A DNA stretch of 64,000 nt from Aliiroseovarius zhejiangensis (GTDB taxonomy: Bacteria > Pseudomonadota > Alphaproteobacteria > Rhodobacterales > Rhodobacteraceae), in the NCBI RefSeq assembly GCF_014656375.1, contig NZ_BNCH01000002.1:496001-560000 (forward strand), written 5' to 3'. Each line of letters begins with the position of its first letter. Positions within the stretch are counted from its first letter, which is position 1. The translations under genes and the position numbers were made by a program. The notes beneath the pieces are model-generated. The model was not told the DNA's origin. It did not search any database and saw only the letters and a list, made by a program, of their open reading frames with translations. Below, in pieces: positions 44,618-54,744 of this stretch.

Positions 44618-46660
44618 TCAGCCGCGCCTGCGTCTGCGGCGTTGTCGGCCCGTATCGCCCTCGCCGCCGCCAGCATTGAAGCTGAGGTCGGGCAGGGTGA
44701 CGATCCCGCGCAGGATGGGGAACGGATCCACCGCGTTGGGCATGGCCGAGGCATTGACGAAATGCTCCTGAAAGCGTGGTTCGACCGCGGTTTCGATCTT
44801 CTGGATCTTGCGCACGGTGTCTTCGATCTCGGCCCGTGCGGCCCGGTTCAGAAGCGCGATGCGCGCGCCGGTGCCCGCGGCGTTCCCGGCCGAACTGACC
44901 TTGTCCAGCGGGCAATCCGGGATCATGCCCAGTACCATCGCGTGCTTGGCCGAGATATGCGCGCCAAACGCGCCGGCCAGCACCACGCGATCCACCTGAT
45001 CGACACCGCGCTTGTCCATCAACAGGCGCGCCCCGGAATAAAGCGCCGCCTTCGCCATCTGAATTGCGCGGATATCGGCATTGGTGACGGCAATCGGTCC
45101 ATTGGCGTCGTCACCGTCCCACAGGCGATAGGAATAGGTACGCCCGTCTGCGAAACACCGGTCGGTGCCGGTCTGTTCAGGCGATCCGATCAGTCCGCCC
45201 GCATCGACCAGCCCGGCCATCCGCATTTCGGCGATCACCTCGATGATGCCGGACCCGCAAATGCCAGTGACGCCGGTGGTGGCGATGGCCAGGTCAAAGC
45301 CGGGATCGGTGGACCACAAGTCCGACCCGATGACCTTGAAGCGCGGTTCCTTGGTCGCGGGGTCGATCTCGACCCGTTCGATTGCGCCGGGAGCGGCGCG
45401 TTGGCCCGCGCTGATCTGCGCGCCTTCAAAGGCGGGACCAGTGGGCGAGGAACACGCCAGCACACCGGTCTTGTCGCCCAGCAAAATCTCGGCATTGGTG
45501 CCCACATCGACCACCAGCACAAGGTCGTCGGACTTGTCAGGGGCTTCGGACAGGGCCACCGCCGCGGCATCCGCGCCCACATGGCCCGCGATGCACGGCA
45601 AAAGATAGACGCGGGCCGAATGGTGAACGGACAGGTTCAGATCATCCGCCCGGAGCCTGAGCGCATCGGAGGTGGCCAGCGCAAACGGCGCCTGACCCAG
45701 TTCGAACGGGTCAATGCCCAACAGCAGGTGATGCATCACCGGGTTGCAGACCACGACCACATCCATGATCAGCGAGGTGTCGATCTCGGCCTCGGACGCG
45801 ATTTGCGCAAACAGGGTGTTCAGCCCCTCGCGCACCGCATCGGTCATTTCCTGCGCGCCGGTGGGGTTCATCATCGAATAGCTGACCCGGCTCATCAGGT
45901 CTTCGCCAAAACGGATCTGCGGGTTCATCAAGCCTGACGAGGCCACGACCTCGCCCGTGGCCAGATCGCACAGATGGCCGGCGATGGTGGTCGAACCCAG
46001 GTCGATCGCCACGCCGTAAACGGCGCCCTCGTAATATCCGGGCCACAGGTGCATGATGCGGGGCGGGTTTTCGACATCGCCCAGATGCACCGCCACCGTG
46101 ACCTTCCAGTCGCCTTTGCGCAGGATCGGCTGCATGGATTGCAGGATATGCAGGTCCGCTTTCACATCGTCCAGATCCCACTGCTCTTTCAAAGCCAGAA
46201 CCAGCCGCTCCAGATCGCCGGACGGTTCATGCATATCGGGCTCTTCCACGGCGACGTAGAACAGCTTGACCAGCGGGTCCAGCGTGATGTCCCGCGCCTC
46301 GGCCCGTTTGCGCACGACCTGTTTGTGCACCTGGCTTTCGGGGGGCACGTCGATCACCACATCCCCCTGAACGGTCGCCTGACAGCCCAGTCGACGCCCC
46401 TTGGGCAGGCCGCGAATGTCGTCATAGCGTTGTTCGACCTTGTTCCAGTCCGACAGGGCATCCTCGTGCACCGTGACCCCATGTTTCGGAAACTCGCCAT
46501 AGGCAGGTGTGATCTGACATTTCGAACAAATGCCGCGCCCGCCACAGACGCTGTCCAGATCGACGCCCAACTGGCGCGCAGCGGTCAGAATGGGGGTGCC
46601 GACGGCAAATCGGCCCCGTTTGCCGGAGGGGGTGAAAACGACCAAAGGATCCTGTGACAT
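44618..46660 (-). CDS. Corrinoid-protein reactivase (RACE/RamA-like), 2Fe-2S and ASKHA domains
   Basis: A 680-residue protein of the DUF4445/ASKHA type. An N-terminal plant-type ferredoxin domain (to about residue 90) has CGGRGICSKC and a later LGCQ, binding a 2Fe-2S cluster. The rest is an actin-like ATP domain with YGVAIDLGSTTIAGHL and VVDVGTNAEI motifs. Such proteins reduce accidentally oxidised Co(II) corrinoid to Co(I) using ATP. It most likely serves the corrinoid methyltransferase encoded at 48652. The protein ends in a short Gly then Arg-rich tail (RRRRRRG). I start at ATG 46660. Confidence 0.86.
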   Translation of the reverse strand: MSQDPLVVFTPSGKRGRFAVGTPILTAARQLGVDLDSVCGGRGICSKCQITPAYGEFPKHGVTVHEDALSDWNKVEQRYDDIRGLPKGRRLGCQATVQGDVVIDVPPESQVHKQVVRKRAEARDITLDPLVKLFYVAVEEPDMHEPSGDLERLVLALKEQWDLDDVKADLHILQSMQPILRKGDWKVTVAVHLGDVENPPRIMHLWPGYYEGAVYGVAIDLGSTTIAGHLCDLATGEVVASSGLMNPQIRFGEDLMSRVSYSMMNPTGAQEMTDAVREGLNTLFAQIASEAEIDTSLIMDVVVVCNPVMHHLLLGIDPFELGQAPFALATSDALRLRADDLNLSVHHSARVYLLPCIAGHVGADAAAVALSEAPDKSDDLVLVVDVGTNAEILLGDKTGVLACSSPTGPAFEGAQISAGQRAAPGAIERVEIDPATKEPRFKVIGSDLWSTDPGFDLAIATTGVTGICGSGIIEVIAEMRMAGLVDAGGLIGSPEQTGTDRCFADGRTYSYRLWDGDDANGPIAVTNADIRAIQMAKAALYSGARLLMDKRGVDQVDRVVLAGAFGAHISAKHAMVLGMIPDCPLDKVSSAGNAAGTGARIALLNRAARAEIEDTVRKIQKIETAVEPRFQEHFVNASAMPNAVDPFPILRGIVTLPDLSFNAGGGEGDTGRQRRRRRRG

Positions 46661-46798
46661 GCGCGCGCGTTCCCTGCAAAGTTTCGCCCAATCTACGGAT
46701 GCCGCCAGCAGGTGCAATGCCTGCCAGCGGCATCTTCGGGAAGGAAACGTCTTTTTCGTCGGAACCGGGGAAATCAGACGCTTAGCAGACCCATTGCA

Positions 46799-47986
46799 TC
46801 ACCGGGCAAGGGGCGTGCCGGTTTCACATTGCTCAAGCCACGCCAGTATTTCGGCGCGGTCCCCATCCAGTAGGGGCGCTGGCCCGGCCACGGTCATGTC
46901 GGGCATGTCTGACATCTTGATCGGGTTGCCCGCCGCCTTGAACGGTTGGTCATCCCCCGGCGCGGGCCCCGGCGCGGGCATGTCCACGACCATGTTACGC
47001 GCCAGGATCTGCGGATCCCGCATCGCTTCGGCCACGTCCTGAATGGGCGCACAGGGGATGCCGGAGGCGGTAAAGAGCTTGATCCAATAGGCGCGCGGAT
47101 GGGCCAGAGTCACCGTCTCGATCTTGCGTCTGAGCAACATGACATTCTCGCAGCGGGCAAGATTGGTGGAGAACGCATCGCGTTTGGCCCATTTCGGCTT
47201 GCCGATCACCTCGCAGAACTTCCGAAACAGCGCGTCATTACCGCAGGCGATGACCATCAGGCCATCCTTGGTGTGATAGGTCTCGAACGGTGCGATGGAC
47301 GGATGGCGCGCCCCGGACGGACCCGGCGGAATGCCGGTTTCGCTGGTGATCGCGACGGCATGTTCCAGAATGGCCAACTGGCTGTCCAGCATCGCCACGT
47401 CGATCTTCTGCCCCTTGCCGGTTTTCTGCCGTTGATACAGCGCGGCCAAAAGGCCATGCCCCAGGAACATCCCCGCCACGATATCCCCGACCGAGGCGCC
47501 CACACGCACCGGTTCGCGGTTCTTCTCGCCGGTGATCGACATCACGCCACCACGGGCCTGCACCACCATGTCATAAGCGGGACGCTCGGCGTCCGGTCCG
47601 GTATGACCGAAGCCCGAGACTGCGCCGTAGATCAGGTGGGGGTGCTTGGCCGAGAGGCTGTCCCAGCCATAGCCCAGACGCTCCATCACGCCGGGACGAT
47701 AGTTTTCCATCACGACGTCGACCTGACCCAAAAGCCGTTCGAAAACAGCGCGATCCGCGTCGCTCTTCAGGTTCAGGGCGATGGATTTCTTGTTGCGATT
47801 GATGGTGGCGAAATAAGCGCTGAACCCATCGCGAAACGGCGGGAAGTGGCGGGTGTCATCGCCGGTTTCAGGTTGTTCCACCTTGATCACCCTGGCGCCC
47901 AGATCCGACAGGATCATCGAACAATAGGGGCCTGCCAGCACATGGGTCAGATCGAGTATGGTGATGTCGTCGAGGGGGGCGCTCAT
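46799..47986 (-). CDS. CaiB/BaiF-family (class III) CoA transferase
   Basis: A 395-residue CoA transferase. The family start LDLTHVLAGPYCSMILSDLGA is followed by the KVEQPETGDDTR block, and the catalytic Asp is in the AYDMVVQARGG region. Class III enzymes move CoA between organic acids such as formyl/oxalate, succinyl/malate and carnitine derivatives; the acid here is unknown. The 200-base AT-rich gap upstream probably holds its promoter. It sits among the folate/corrinoid genes, but no metabolic link is obvious. Confidence 0.87.
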   Translation of the reverse strand: MSAPLDDITILDLTHVLAGPYCSMILSDLGARVIKVEQPETGDDTRHFPPFRDGFSAYFATINRNKKSIALNLKSDADRAVFERLLGQVDVVMENYRPGVMERLGYGWDSLSAKHPHLIYGAVSGFGHTGPDAERPAYDMVVQARGGVMSITGEKNREPVRVGASVGDIVAGMFLGHGLLAALYQRQKTGKGQKIDVAMLDSQLAILEHAVAITSETGIPPGPSGARHPSIAPFETYHTKDGLMVIACGNDALFRKFCEVIGKPKWAKRDAFSTNLARCENVMLLRRKIETVTLAHPRAYWIKLFTASGIPCAPIQDVAEAMRDPQILARNMVVDMPAPGPAPGDDQPFKAAGNPIKMSDMPDMTVAGPAPLLDGDRAEILAWLEQCETGTPLAR

Positions 47987-48186
47987 CGGCCGGTCCTTTC
48001 CTGTTACGCACAGGCACTGGGTAGAGATCACGCACCCCGGTGACTTTGAGATGTGTCAAATCCAGCGATTGACCGAAGGGAAGGAGGAGGATTTCTGCAC
48101 CTCGTAAGCCGCGTTTGACACCGACTTGCGTCGTACAATGCGCAGTGGAAGAATTAATAAAGTTACATAAGGCATAGATAATATTG

Positions 48187-48495
48187 CTATAATAGCAAAT
48201 GTGATTCAACGAACTGATAGTGTTTGATGGACCGTGATTCAACCAGTTCTGCTTCCGCCGGGTCGATATGGGGGCTGGAAATGTCCTCACCGACAAAGGC
48301 TTTCAGCGCGTCGATGTTTTCCCAAACCATGACGAAACAGAATTCTCTGGGCCTGTCGGGCAGCGGTGCGCCCGGGATCACATGGACCAGTCCCTTGGTT
48401 CTTTTCATCAACGGAATTGCGGTGTCGTGGAAGAATGCGCTGAACGCCGCTTCCTTGCCGGGTCGTGTAACGACTTGAAATATCCTCACAATCAT
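48187..48495 (-). CDS. Antibiotic biosynthesis monooxygenase-domain (ABM) protein
   Basis: A 102-residue ferredoxin-like dimeric alpha+beta barrel protein, ABM type, as seen in YgiN-like quinol monooxygenases and haem-degrading relatives. Visible pattern: IVRIFQVVTRPGKEAAFSAFF, then GLVHVIPG, then REFCFVMVWENIDALKAF. The AAGGAGGGT ribosome site fixes ATG 48495. No substrate is indicated. It lies upstream of the CoA transferase on the same strand but 200 bases away. Confidence 0.75.
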   Translation of the reverse strand: MIVRIFQVVTRPGKEAAFSAFFHDTAIPLMKRTKGLVHVIPGAPLPDRPREFCFVMVWENIDALKAFVGEDISSPHIDPAEAELVESRSIKHYQFVESHLLL

Positions 48496-48601
48496 GGGTT
48501 CACCCTCCTTTGGTGTGACGCCTGAATGCAAGACCTTCTCAACCTCGGTATTCTAGCACAGAATACTGTTCGGGTCAGCGACGGGAAGTGATTTCACCAA
48601 T

Positions 48602-48628
48602 AAAAAAGGCCCGCGCAGGGCGAGCCTT
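48602..48628 (-). terminator. Terminator of the methyltransferase operon
   Basis: On the minus strand a GCCC/GGGC and AAGG/CCTT hairpin with a 3-base bulge runs into a T-run (the A-run at 48602-48607). It starts 23 bases after the stop of the methyltransferase gene. Confidence 0.65.
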
Positions 48629-48651
48629 GATCTTTTGCATCGTGGGTGAGG

Positions 48652-49725
48652 TCAGCCCCGGCGGCGGCGTCCGCCACGACGACCACCTGCGGCCCCGGCA
48701 GCCCCTGCATTGACCGAGTTGAACTTGATCCATTCAGCCCCGCCATCGTCGTTGTTGGTCAGGAAATTGGCGGCGCGAATTGCCTCCATTTCCTTGCCGG
48801 CCTTGGGTTTGGTCGAACCAAGCCCAAACAATTGGCAGAAGGTCTCGTCATCCATGTCGGCGGGGATCACGATGCCCTTGGCTTCCACTTCGGCCTTCTT
48901 TTCAGCCAGTTTTGTCGGGCCAACAGGCAAGGCGACCGGGTTCATGATCGCGGACGTCATGCCAGCGCCCATTGCCATCGGCAGGAATGCGTTATTGATG
49001 CCGTGCCGGTTGGGCAGCCCGAACGAGATATTCGAGGCGCCGCAGGTCGTGTTCACGCCCAGTTCTTCACGCAACCGACGCACGAGGGTAAAGACCTGAA
49101 GGCCCGCCGTTCCCATGGCTCCGATGGGCATGACCAGCGGATCCACGACGATGTCATGGGCGGGGATGCCGAAATCGGCGGCGCGTTCGACAATTTTCTT
49201 GGCAACCGCAAAACGCACATCCGGGTCTTCGGAAATCCCCGTATCATCGTTTGAAATCGCCACCACTGGCACGTTGTATTTCTTGACCAGCGGCAGAACC
49301 ATTTCCAGCCGCTCTTCCTCGCCCGTGACCGAGTTCAGAAGCGGGCGGCCCTTGGCGGCTTTCAGCCCGGCTTCAAGCGCGCCGGGAACGGACGAATCGA
49401 TGCACAGCGGGCAATCCGTCACCGCCTGCACGGTTTCCACCAGTTGCCGCATCAGGTCCGGTTCGACGAAGTTGTTGTCGGCATAACGCGGGTCTTCCGC
49501 CATCTTATTGGAAAACACCGCGCCCGAGTTGATGTCCAGCACCGTCGCCCCTGCCGCGACCTGCGCCAGCGCATCGCTTTCCACGCGGCTGAAATCGCCC
49601 GCTTCCAGTTCGGCGTTCAGCACCTTGCGCCCGGTCGGGTTGATGCGTTCACCGATCACGCAGAACGGTTGGTCAAAGCCGATGATCGCGGTTTTCGTTT
49701 CAGATTCAACGATGGTACGGGTCAT
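48652..49725 (-). CDS. Methyltetrahydrofolate:corrinoid methyltransferase (pterin-binding domain)
   Basis: A 357-residue TIM-barrel protein of the pterin-binding family (AcsE, MetH middle domain). The INPTGRKVL start, the VLDINSG block and the NDDTGISED and GASNISFGLPNR segments are conserved. It moves the methyl group of 5-methyl-THF to a corrinoid protein. In Phaeobacter and Dinoroseobacter, methionine synthase has been reported as separate folate-binding, B12-binding and homocysteine-binding proteins with a RamA-like reactivase; this looks like the folate-binding part. The tail (about 339-357) is Gly/Arg-rich. AAGGA sets ATG 49725. The gap to metF is 3 bases. Confidence 0.84.
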   Translation of the reverse strand: MTRTIVESETKTAIIGFDQPFCVIGERINPTGRKVLNAELEAGDFSRVESDALAQVAAGATVLDINSGAVFSNKMAEDPRYADNNFVEPDLMRQLVETVQAVTDCPLCIDSSVPGALEAGLKAAKGRPLLNSVTGEEERLEMVLPLVKKYNVPVVAISNDDTGISEDPDVRFAVAKKIVERAADFGIPAHDIVVDPLVMPIGAMGTAGLQVFTLVRRLREELGVNTTCGASNISFGLPNRHGINNAFLPMAMGAGMTSAIMNPVALPVGPTKLAEKKAEVEAKGIVIPADMDDETFCQLFGLGSTKPKAGKEMEAIRAANFLTNNDDGGAEWIKFNSVNAGAAGAAGGRRGGRRRRG

Positions 49726-49728
49726 TCT

Positions 49729-50667
49729 TTATCCTTTGGTCATGTTGACTGGGGCGGTGTTTTCGCCGCCGTTTTCGATGGCCCAGTTCGCATTGGTCTT
49801 GATCCCGCCCAGCGGGAAGAAATGCACCTGAGTGATGTTGAAGTCGGGGTTGGCCGCCTTGTGGTTGGCCAGGTCGTTCAGAACGTCGGTGGGCTCATAG
49901 GGCAAGAGCAGCTTGGTCACGTCCATCGCGCGTTTTTGCAGCACTTTCAGCGATGGACCGACGCCGCAGGCAATGGCAAACTTGATTAGCGTTTGCAGCT
50001 TGGCAGGGCCAGCGATGCCGATGTGGATGGGCAGATCGACGCCTGCATCTTTCAGGTCGTTGGCCCATTTGATGATTGGCCCGGCCTCGAACGCGAATTG
50101 CGTGGCAATTGCCATCTGCGCATCGGTGCGCTCCGAGAATTTCTGTTTCCAAAGAAGGGCTTCCATGACGTTCTTGCGTGACCCGTCCGGGTCGATATCC
50201 TTGTTCCCTTCCGGGTGGCCGGCCACGTTCAACTGGGTGAACCCGGCCTTGTCGAACAGCCCGGTTTCCAACAACTGCATCGAGCAGTGGAAGTCACCAT
50301 GGGGTTTTTCCACCCCACCGGCCAGCAGCAGCGCCTGTTTCACGTTCGCTTCACCCTGATAGCGGGCAATCCAGTCTGCCAGCGTGGTTTCGTCCTTGAT
50401 GATGCGCGCAGGGAAGTGCGGCATGACCTCGAACCCTTCGGCATTGATGCGTTTGGCGGTGGCGACCATGTCTTCGATCGGCGTGCCGTCGATATGGGCG
50501 ATATAGACGCGGGTGCCTTCGGGAAGCAGATCGCGGAAATCCTCGACCTTCTCGGCGGTGCGCGGCATCACCTCGATCGAATAGCCTTTTAGGAAGTCCT
50601 GAAGGGCAGGGGACGCGGGCGTCGCCTGACCATCGGTCGGCTTCTTGCGGAAGTTCAACAGCGCCAT
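49729..50667 (-). CDS. metF: Methylenetetrahydrofolate reductase
   Basis: A 312-residue MetF-family flavoprotein that reduces 5,10-methylene-THF to 5-methyl-THF (or runs in reverse during C1 oxidation). It is divergent from E. coli MetF, but family segments are there: the VYIAHIDGTP strand, MPHFPAR and QFAFEAGPI. AAAGGAGG fixes ATG 50667. It lies between a small unknown gene and the methyl-THF:corrinoid methyltransferase, with 26- and 3-base gaps. Product and substrate therefore connect directly within one operon. Confidence 0.86.
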   Translation of the reverse strand: MALLNFRKKPTDGQATPASPALQDFLKGYSIEVMPRTAEKVEDFRDLLPEGTRVYIAHIDGTPIEDMVATAKRINAEGFEVMPHFPARIIKDETTLADWIARYQGEANVKQALLLAGGVEKPHGDFHCSMQLLETGLFDKAGFTQLNVAGHPEGNKDIDPDGSRKNVMEALLWKQKFSERTDAQMAIATQFAFEAGPIIKWANDLKDAGVDLPIHIGIAGPAKLQTLIKFAIACGVGPSLKVLQKRAMDVTKLLLPYEPTDVLNDLANHKAANPDFNITQVHFFPLGGIKTNANWAIENGGENTAPVNMTKG

Positions 50668-50693
50668 GGCTGCCTCCTTTATACGGGACAGGC

Positions 50694-50990
50694 TTACGCC
50701 CATCCGTCGTTGCCAATCAGAGCGATCAGGCGCTCTTTGTCATATTCCGCGTCGATCCGGGCGGCCTCGGCCGCTGCAACCTCGTGCGGGTCTCCGTCCA
50801 CGGTATAGGGGGCAGCCTTGCGCCATTCCGCCAGATAGGCGTCGCTGTCTTTTGCGTTCACCTTCATGGCGGCCCGGTCAATGGCCTGTTCGAACCGCTC
50901 GGGCAGCGGTGCCTTGGCCCCGCGACGCCCTTTGCCAACGATCACCTGGGCGGGAATGTCCCTCCAATACACGATGGTTACGTCTGGCAT
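50694..50990 (-). CDS. Small 'virulence factor'-type protein in the folate operon
   Basis: A 98-residue acidic-basic helical protein starting VTIVYWRDIPAQVIVGKGRRG. It resembles the small family annotated as 'virulence factor' (Pfam name) that commonly sits before metF in Rhodobacteraceae. No catalytic residue is evident; function is unknown and the family name is not informative. GGAGGA precedes ATG 50990. It is the first gene of the operon with metF and the methyltransferase. Confidence 0.7.
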   Translation of the reverse strand: MPDVTIVYWRDIPAQVIVGKGRRGAKAPLPERFEQAIDRAAMKVNAKDSDAYLAEWRKAAPYTVDGDPHEVAAAEAARIDAEYDKERLIALIGNDGWA

Positions 50991-51269
50991 GCGAATCTTC
51001 CTCCTCCGCTGTCCCTTACCTACGCGTGGGTGGGGCGTTTCCTGCGTCGTTTTTCGACGTCACACGGGCCACAAGCGACCCCGCGCGACTTTGATTGACC
51101 CAATGGGGATACGCCAGAGCAGCGCGTCGGGCCATGGGGGTAGGGCTGAAAACTTCTCAACATGATTATGTGCGACAACGAAATTCTGCATCTCGGATCG
51201 CGTGAGGGGATTGCCAGACCCCCGGTGCAGCCCTATCTTTAATCCAACTTGAAATGGAGGGCGTAAGCT

Positions 51270-52382
51270 ATGGCGCCCAAGCGTCCCGAAGGTGCGGGCG
51301 CGTTCCCGAAAGCGGTCGATACCCCCGCGCCGTCACCCGTGGATCCAGCCAGCCTCTATGCGGCTCTGGACCTTGGAACCAACAGTTGTCGAATGCTGGT
51401 TGCCCAACCGAAGGGAAGCCAGTTTCACGTCGTGGACAGCTTTTCGAAATCGGTGCAGCTTGGAAACGGGTTGGAGGCATCGGGCCGGCTGAGCCGGTCG
51501 TCCATGTCGCGCACCGTTCAGGCACTGCGCATCTGCCGCAAGAAGCTGATCAAGCATGACGTGAAACGGATGCGCCTTGTGGCGACCGAAGCCTGTCGGC
51601 GTGCCTCGAACGGCAAGAGCTTCATGAATTATATCCGGCGCGAAACGGGCCTTGAGCTTGAGATCATCAAGCCCGAGGAAGAAGCGCGCCTTGCCGTGGT
51701 CTCCTGCGCGCCGCTGGTGTCCACCAAGACCGAACAATTGCTTGTCGTCGATATCGGCGGCGGCTCGACCGAGCTGGTCTGGATTGACCTGTCCAAAGTG
51801 CCACCGATGGAGCGCGCGCGCTCGATCATGCGGATGGGGCGTGGTTTTGTCGGCAGCGCCAGCGAGTTTCCGGCCGCCAGCGTGGTGGACTGGATTTCGG
51901 TCCCGTTGGGTGTGGCCACATTGCGCGAGATGTTTGATGATGTCGAAGACGATGCCGGGCGCTATGCCCTGATGTCGGTGCATTTTGAAGAACAACTGGC
52001 GGGCTTCAGCCCGTTCCACCACGAACCCCCGCGCGCCGGGTTCCAGATCATCGGCACATCCGGCACCGTGACGACCGTGGCCGCGACCCATCTGGGGCTG
52101 CGCCGCTATGACCGGACCAAGGTGGACGGGCTGCGCATGACCTCGGACCAGATCGAGCGTGTGATCCAGGGGTATCTGGCGCTGGGGCCACAGGGGCGGC
52201 GGATGAACTCGCATATCGGGCGTGACCGGCAATCGCTGATCATGTCTGGCGCTGCGATCCTGCAGGCGTTATTGCGGGTCTGGCCCACGGATCGGCTGAG
52301 TGTCGCGGATCGGGGGTTGCGCGAGGGCATCCTGTATTCGCAGATGTCTGCGGACGGTGTTTTGGAAGGCGGACCATTCTGA
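51270..52382 (+). CDS. Ppx/GppA-family phosphatase
   Basis: A 370-residue actin-like ATPase-fold protein. Motifs are [13 protein letters not shown] near residues 30-42, the catalytic Glu region EEARLAVVS, the [13 protein letters not shown] block near 156-168, and [11 protein letters not shown] later. The family hydrolyses polyphosphate or pppGpp. It is shorter than E. coli Ppx (no C-terminal HD domain), as is usual in alphaproteobacteria. Its stop overlaps the rlmE start by one base, so the two are translationally linked. Confidence 0.88.
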   Translation: MAPKRPEGAGAFPKAVDTPAPSPVDPASLYAALDLGTNSCRMLVAQPKGSQFHVVDSFSKSVQLGNGLEASGRLSRSSMSRTVQALRICRKKLIKHDVKRMRLVATEACRRASNGKSFMNYIRRETGLELEIIKPEEEARLAVVSCAPLVSTKTEQLLVVDIGGGSTELVWIDLSKVPPMERARSIMRMGRGFVGSASEFPAASVVDWISVPLGVATLREMFDDVEDDAGRYALMSVHFEEQLAGFSPFHHEPPRAGFQIIGTSGTVTTVAATHLGLRRYDRTKVDGLRMTSDQIERVIQGYLALGPQGRRMNSHIGRDRQSLIMSGAAILQALLRVWPTDRLSVADRGLREGILYSQMSADGVLEGGPF

Positions 52383-53113
52383 TGACAGGCACAGGTGGCA
52401 AAAAAGGCGGACGGGTGCGCAAAAGCTCGGGTCGCGGGCAGCGGGATTTGACCGTGAAGGTGAAAACCGCGCGCGGGCGGCGCAACAGTTCGACCCGGTG
52501 GTTGCAACGCCAGTTGAACGATCCTTACGTGCAACGCGCCAAGGCCGAAGGGTATCGCGGGCGCGCGGCCTACAAGATCATGGAGTTGGACGACAAGTTC
52601 CGGTTTCTGGTGAATGGTGCTCGCGTGGTTGATCTGGGCTGTGCGCCGGGGGGCTGGGCGCAGGTCGCCGTGCCGCGCATCAATGCGCTTGGCGAAAAAA
52701 GCGGCAAGAAGATCGGCACGTTTCTGGGTATTGACCTGCAAGAGGTTGAACCGCTGGCAGGCGCCACCTTCCACCAGCTCGATTTCATGGAAGACGATGC
52801 GGATGTGGTCGTGAAAGATCTGTTGGGCGGCAAGGCGGATGTGGTCATGTCGGACATGGCCGCTTCAAGTTCCGGCCACAAGCAAACCGACCACCTGCGC
52901 ATCATCGCGCTGTGCGAGGCCGCGGCATATTTCGCCTTTGACGTGCTGGACGAGGGCGGCACCTTCGTCGCCAAGGTTCTGGCAGGTGGGGCCGAGGGCG
53001 AGTTGCAGAAGCTGCTCAAGCAGAAGTTCGAGAAGGTGATGAACGTGAAGCCGCCGTCCAGCCGGTCGGACAGTTCCGAGAAATTCGTGGTCGCGATGGG
53101 GTTCAAGGGCTAG
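52382..53113 (+). CDS. rlmE: 23S rRNA (uridine-2'-O-)methyltransferase
   Basis: A 243-residue RrmJ/FtsJ enzyme that methylates the 2'-O of U2552 in the 23S A-loop. The SAM motif [13 protein letters not shown] is near residues 82-94, and the catalytic K-D-K-E set is seen around AYKIMEL (Lys), VMSDMA (Asp), FVAKVL (Lys) and SDSSEKF (Glu). An Arg/Lys-rich N-terminal extension of about 35 residues is typical of alphaproteobacteria. It overlaps ppx/gppA by one base. Confidence 0.93.
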   Translation: MTGTGGKKGGRVRKSSGRGQRDLTVKVKTARGRRNSSTRWLQRQLNDPYVQRAKAEGYRGRAAYKIMELDDKFRFLVNGARVVDLGCAPGGWAQVAVPRINALGEKSGKKIGTFLGIDLQEVEPLAGATFHQLDFMEDDADVVVKDLLGGKADVVMSDMAASSSGHKQTDHLRIIALCEAAAYFAFDVLDEGGTFVAKVLAGGAEGELQKLLKQKFEKVMNVKPPSSRSDSSEKFVVAMGFKG

Positions 53114-53275
53114 GCACGCACAGGGCCGTTTGGGCAGGGGTCGAAAGCGCGCCTTGGTCCGTCGCCTTTTGGATGGTTCTTCCCAGCCCATCCTGAAAGA
53201 CTTGGTCAAATCCATTGATAGGTGCGAATCCCGCCGCCCGGCGGCTGAGACCGCACGATGCAGAGAGGCAACGGC

Positions 53276-54730
53276 ATGAGAGCGCAACCCAAAGCAAGCC
53301 ATTTCATCGGCGGTGAGTATGTCGAGGATACCGACGGCACGCCGTTCGACGTGATCTTTCCGGCCACCGGCGAAGTGATCGCGCAGCTTCATTCGGCCAC
53401 TCCCGCCATCATCGACAAGGCGCTGAATGCCGCAAAAGCGGCGCAGGCCGATTGGGCGGCGATGACAGGCACTGAACGCGGCCGTATCCTGCGCCGCGCC
53501 GCCGATATCATGCGCGAGCGCAACCACGACTTGTCGGTGTTGGAGACGCTGGACACCGGCAAGCCCTATCAGGAAACCAGCGTGGCCGATGCGACCTCGG
53601 GCGCGGATGCGTTGGAGTATTTCGGGGGGATCGCGGGCAGCCTGACCGGCGAGCATATCCAGCTGGCCAACGGCGATTTCGTCTATACACGGCGCGAGGC
53701 CTTGGGCGTCTGCGTCGGCATCGGCGCGTGGAACTATCCGACCCAGATTGCGTGCTGGAAAGCCGCGCCGGCGCTGGCCTGCGGGAACACCTCCATCTTC
53801 AAACCATCCGAGACCACCCCGCTGTCAGCGTTGAAGGTCGCGGAGATCCTGATGGAAGCGGGCGCGCCTGCGGGCGTGTTCAACGTGGTGCAGGGCATGG
53901 GCGAGGTCGGCGCGGCGCTCGTCACCGATCCGCGTGTGGCCAAGGTATCGCTGACCGGATCCGTGCCCACCGGCAAGAAGGTCTATGCCGCGGCGGCGGC
54001 CGAAATGAAGCATGTCACCATGGAACTGGGCGGCAAATCTCCGTTGATCGTCTTTGACGATGCCAATGTAGAAAACGCTGTTTCAGGAGCTATTCTGGGC
54101 AATTTCTATTCGTCCGGGCAGGTCTGTTCCAACGGCACGCGGGTCTTCGTGCAAAAGGGCATCAAAGAGGCGTTTCTGACGCGGTTGGCAGAACGGCTGG
54201 ACAACGCCATTATCGGCGACCCGCTTGACCCGGAAACAAGTTTCGGTCCGATGGTCAGCGAAGGCCAGTTGACCATCGTCCTGAACTACATCGAGAAGGG
54301 TGAAGAAGAGGGCGCGCGTCTGCTCTATGGCGGTCGTCGGATTGACGGGGACGGGTTCTTCCTGCAACCCACCGTCTTTGCCGATGTGACCGATGACATG
54401 ACCATCGCGCGGGAAGAGATTTTCGGCCCCGTCATGTCAGTCTTGGATTTCGAGACGGAAGACGAGGTGATGGCCCGCGCCAACGCAACCGAGTTCGGGC
54501 TGGCCGCCGGGGTGTTCACCAATGACCTGACCCGCGCGCATCGCGTGGTGGCCGGATTTGAGGCCGGTACGTGCTACATCAACACCTATAATGACGCGCC
54601 GGTCGAAGCGCCGTTTGGCGGCACCAAGGCGTCAGGCGTCGGGCGCGAAAACTCGAAAGCAGCGATCGAACATTATTCCGAGCTGAAAACCGTCTATGTC
54701 CGGCTGAGCGATCTGGAAGCGCCGTTCTGA
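53276..54730 (+). CDS. betB: Betaine-aldehyde dehydrogenase
   Basis: A 484-residue aldehyde dehydrogenase. The catalytic Cys is C284 ([10 protein letters not shown]) and the general base E250 (MELGGKSP). NPTN-like substrate-site and C-terminal [14 protein letters not shown] blocks fit BetB. It oxidises betaine aldehyde to glycine betaine, an osmoprotectant and methyl donor. The start at ATG 53276 has GAGAGG upstream. betA and betI are not adjacent, which is unusual, and other aldehydes such as aminobutyraldehyde remain possible. Confidence 0.86.
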   Translation: MRAQPKASHFIGGEYVEDTDGTPFDVIFPATGEVIAQLHSATPAIIDKALNAAKAAQADWAAMTGTERGRILRRAADIMRERNHDLSVLETLDTGKPYQETSVADATSGADALEYFGGIAGSLTGEHIQLANGDFVYTRREALGVCVGIGAWNYPTQIACWKAAPALACGNTSIFKPSETTPLSALKVAEILMEAGAPAGVFNVVQGMGEVGAALVTDPRVAKVSLTGSVPTGKKVYAAAAAEMKHVTMELGGKSPLIVFDDANVENAVSGAILGNFYSSGQVCSNGTRVFVQKGIKEAFLTRLAERLDNAIIGDPLDPETSFGPMVSEGQLTIVLNYIEKGEEEGARLLYGGRRIDGDGFFLQPTVFADVTDDMTIAREEIFGPVMSVLDFETEDEVMARANATEFGLAAGVFTNDLTRAHRVVAGFEAGTCYINTYNDAPVEAPFGGTKASGVGRENSKAAIEHYSELKTVYVRLSDLEAPF

Positions 54731-54744
54731 ATGTCTGGCTGGGG

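Noticed and set aside
53114-53275. Riboswitch-like CTGAGA and GC hairpin before betB
   Set aside because: The elements do not line up with the TPP or glycine riboswitch patterns; probably ordinary leader sequence.
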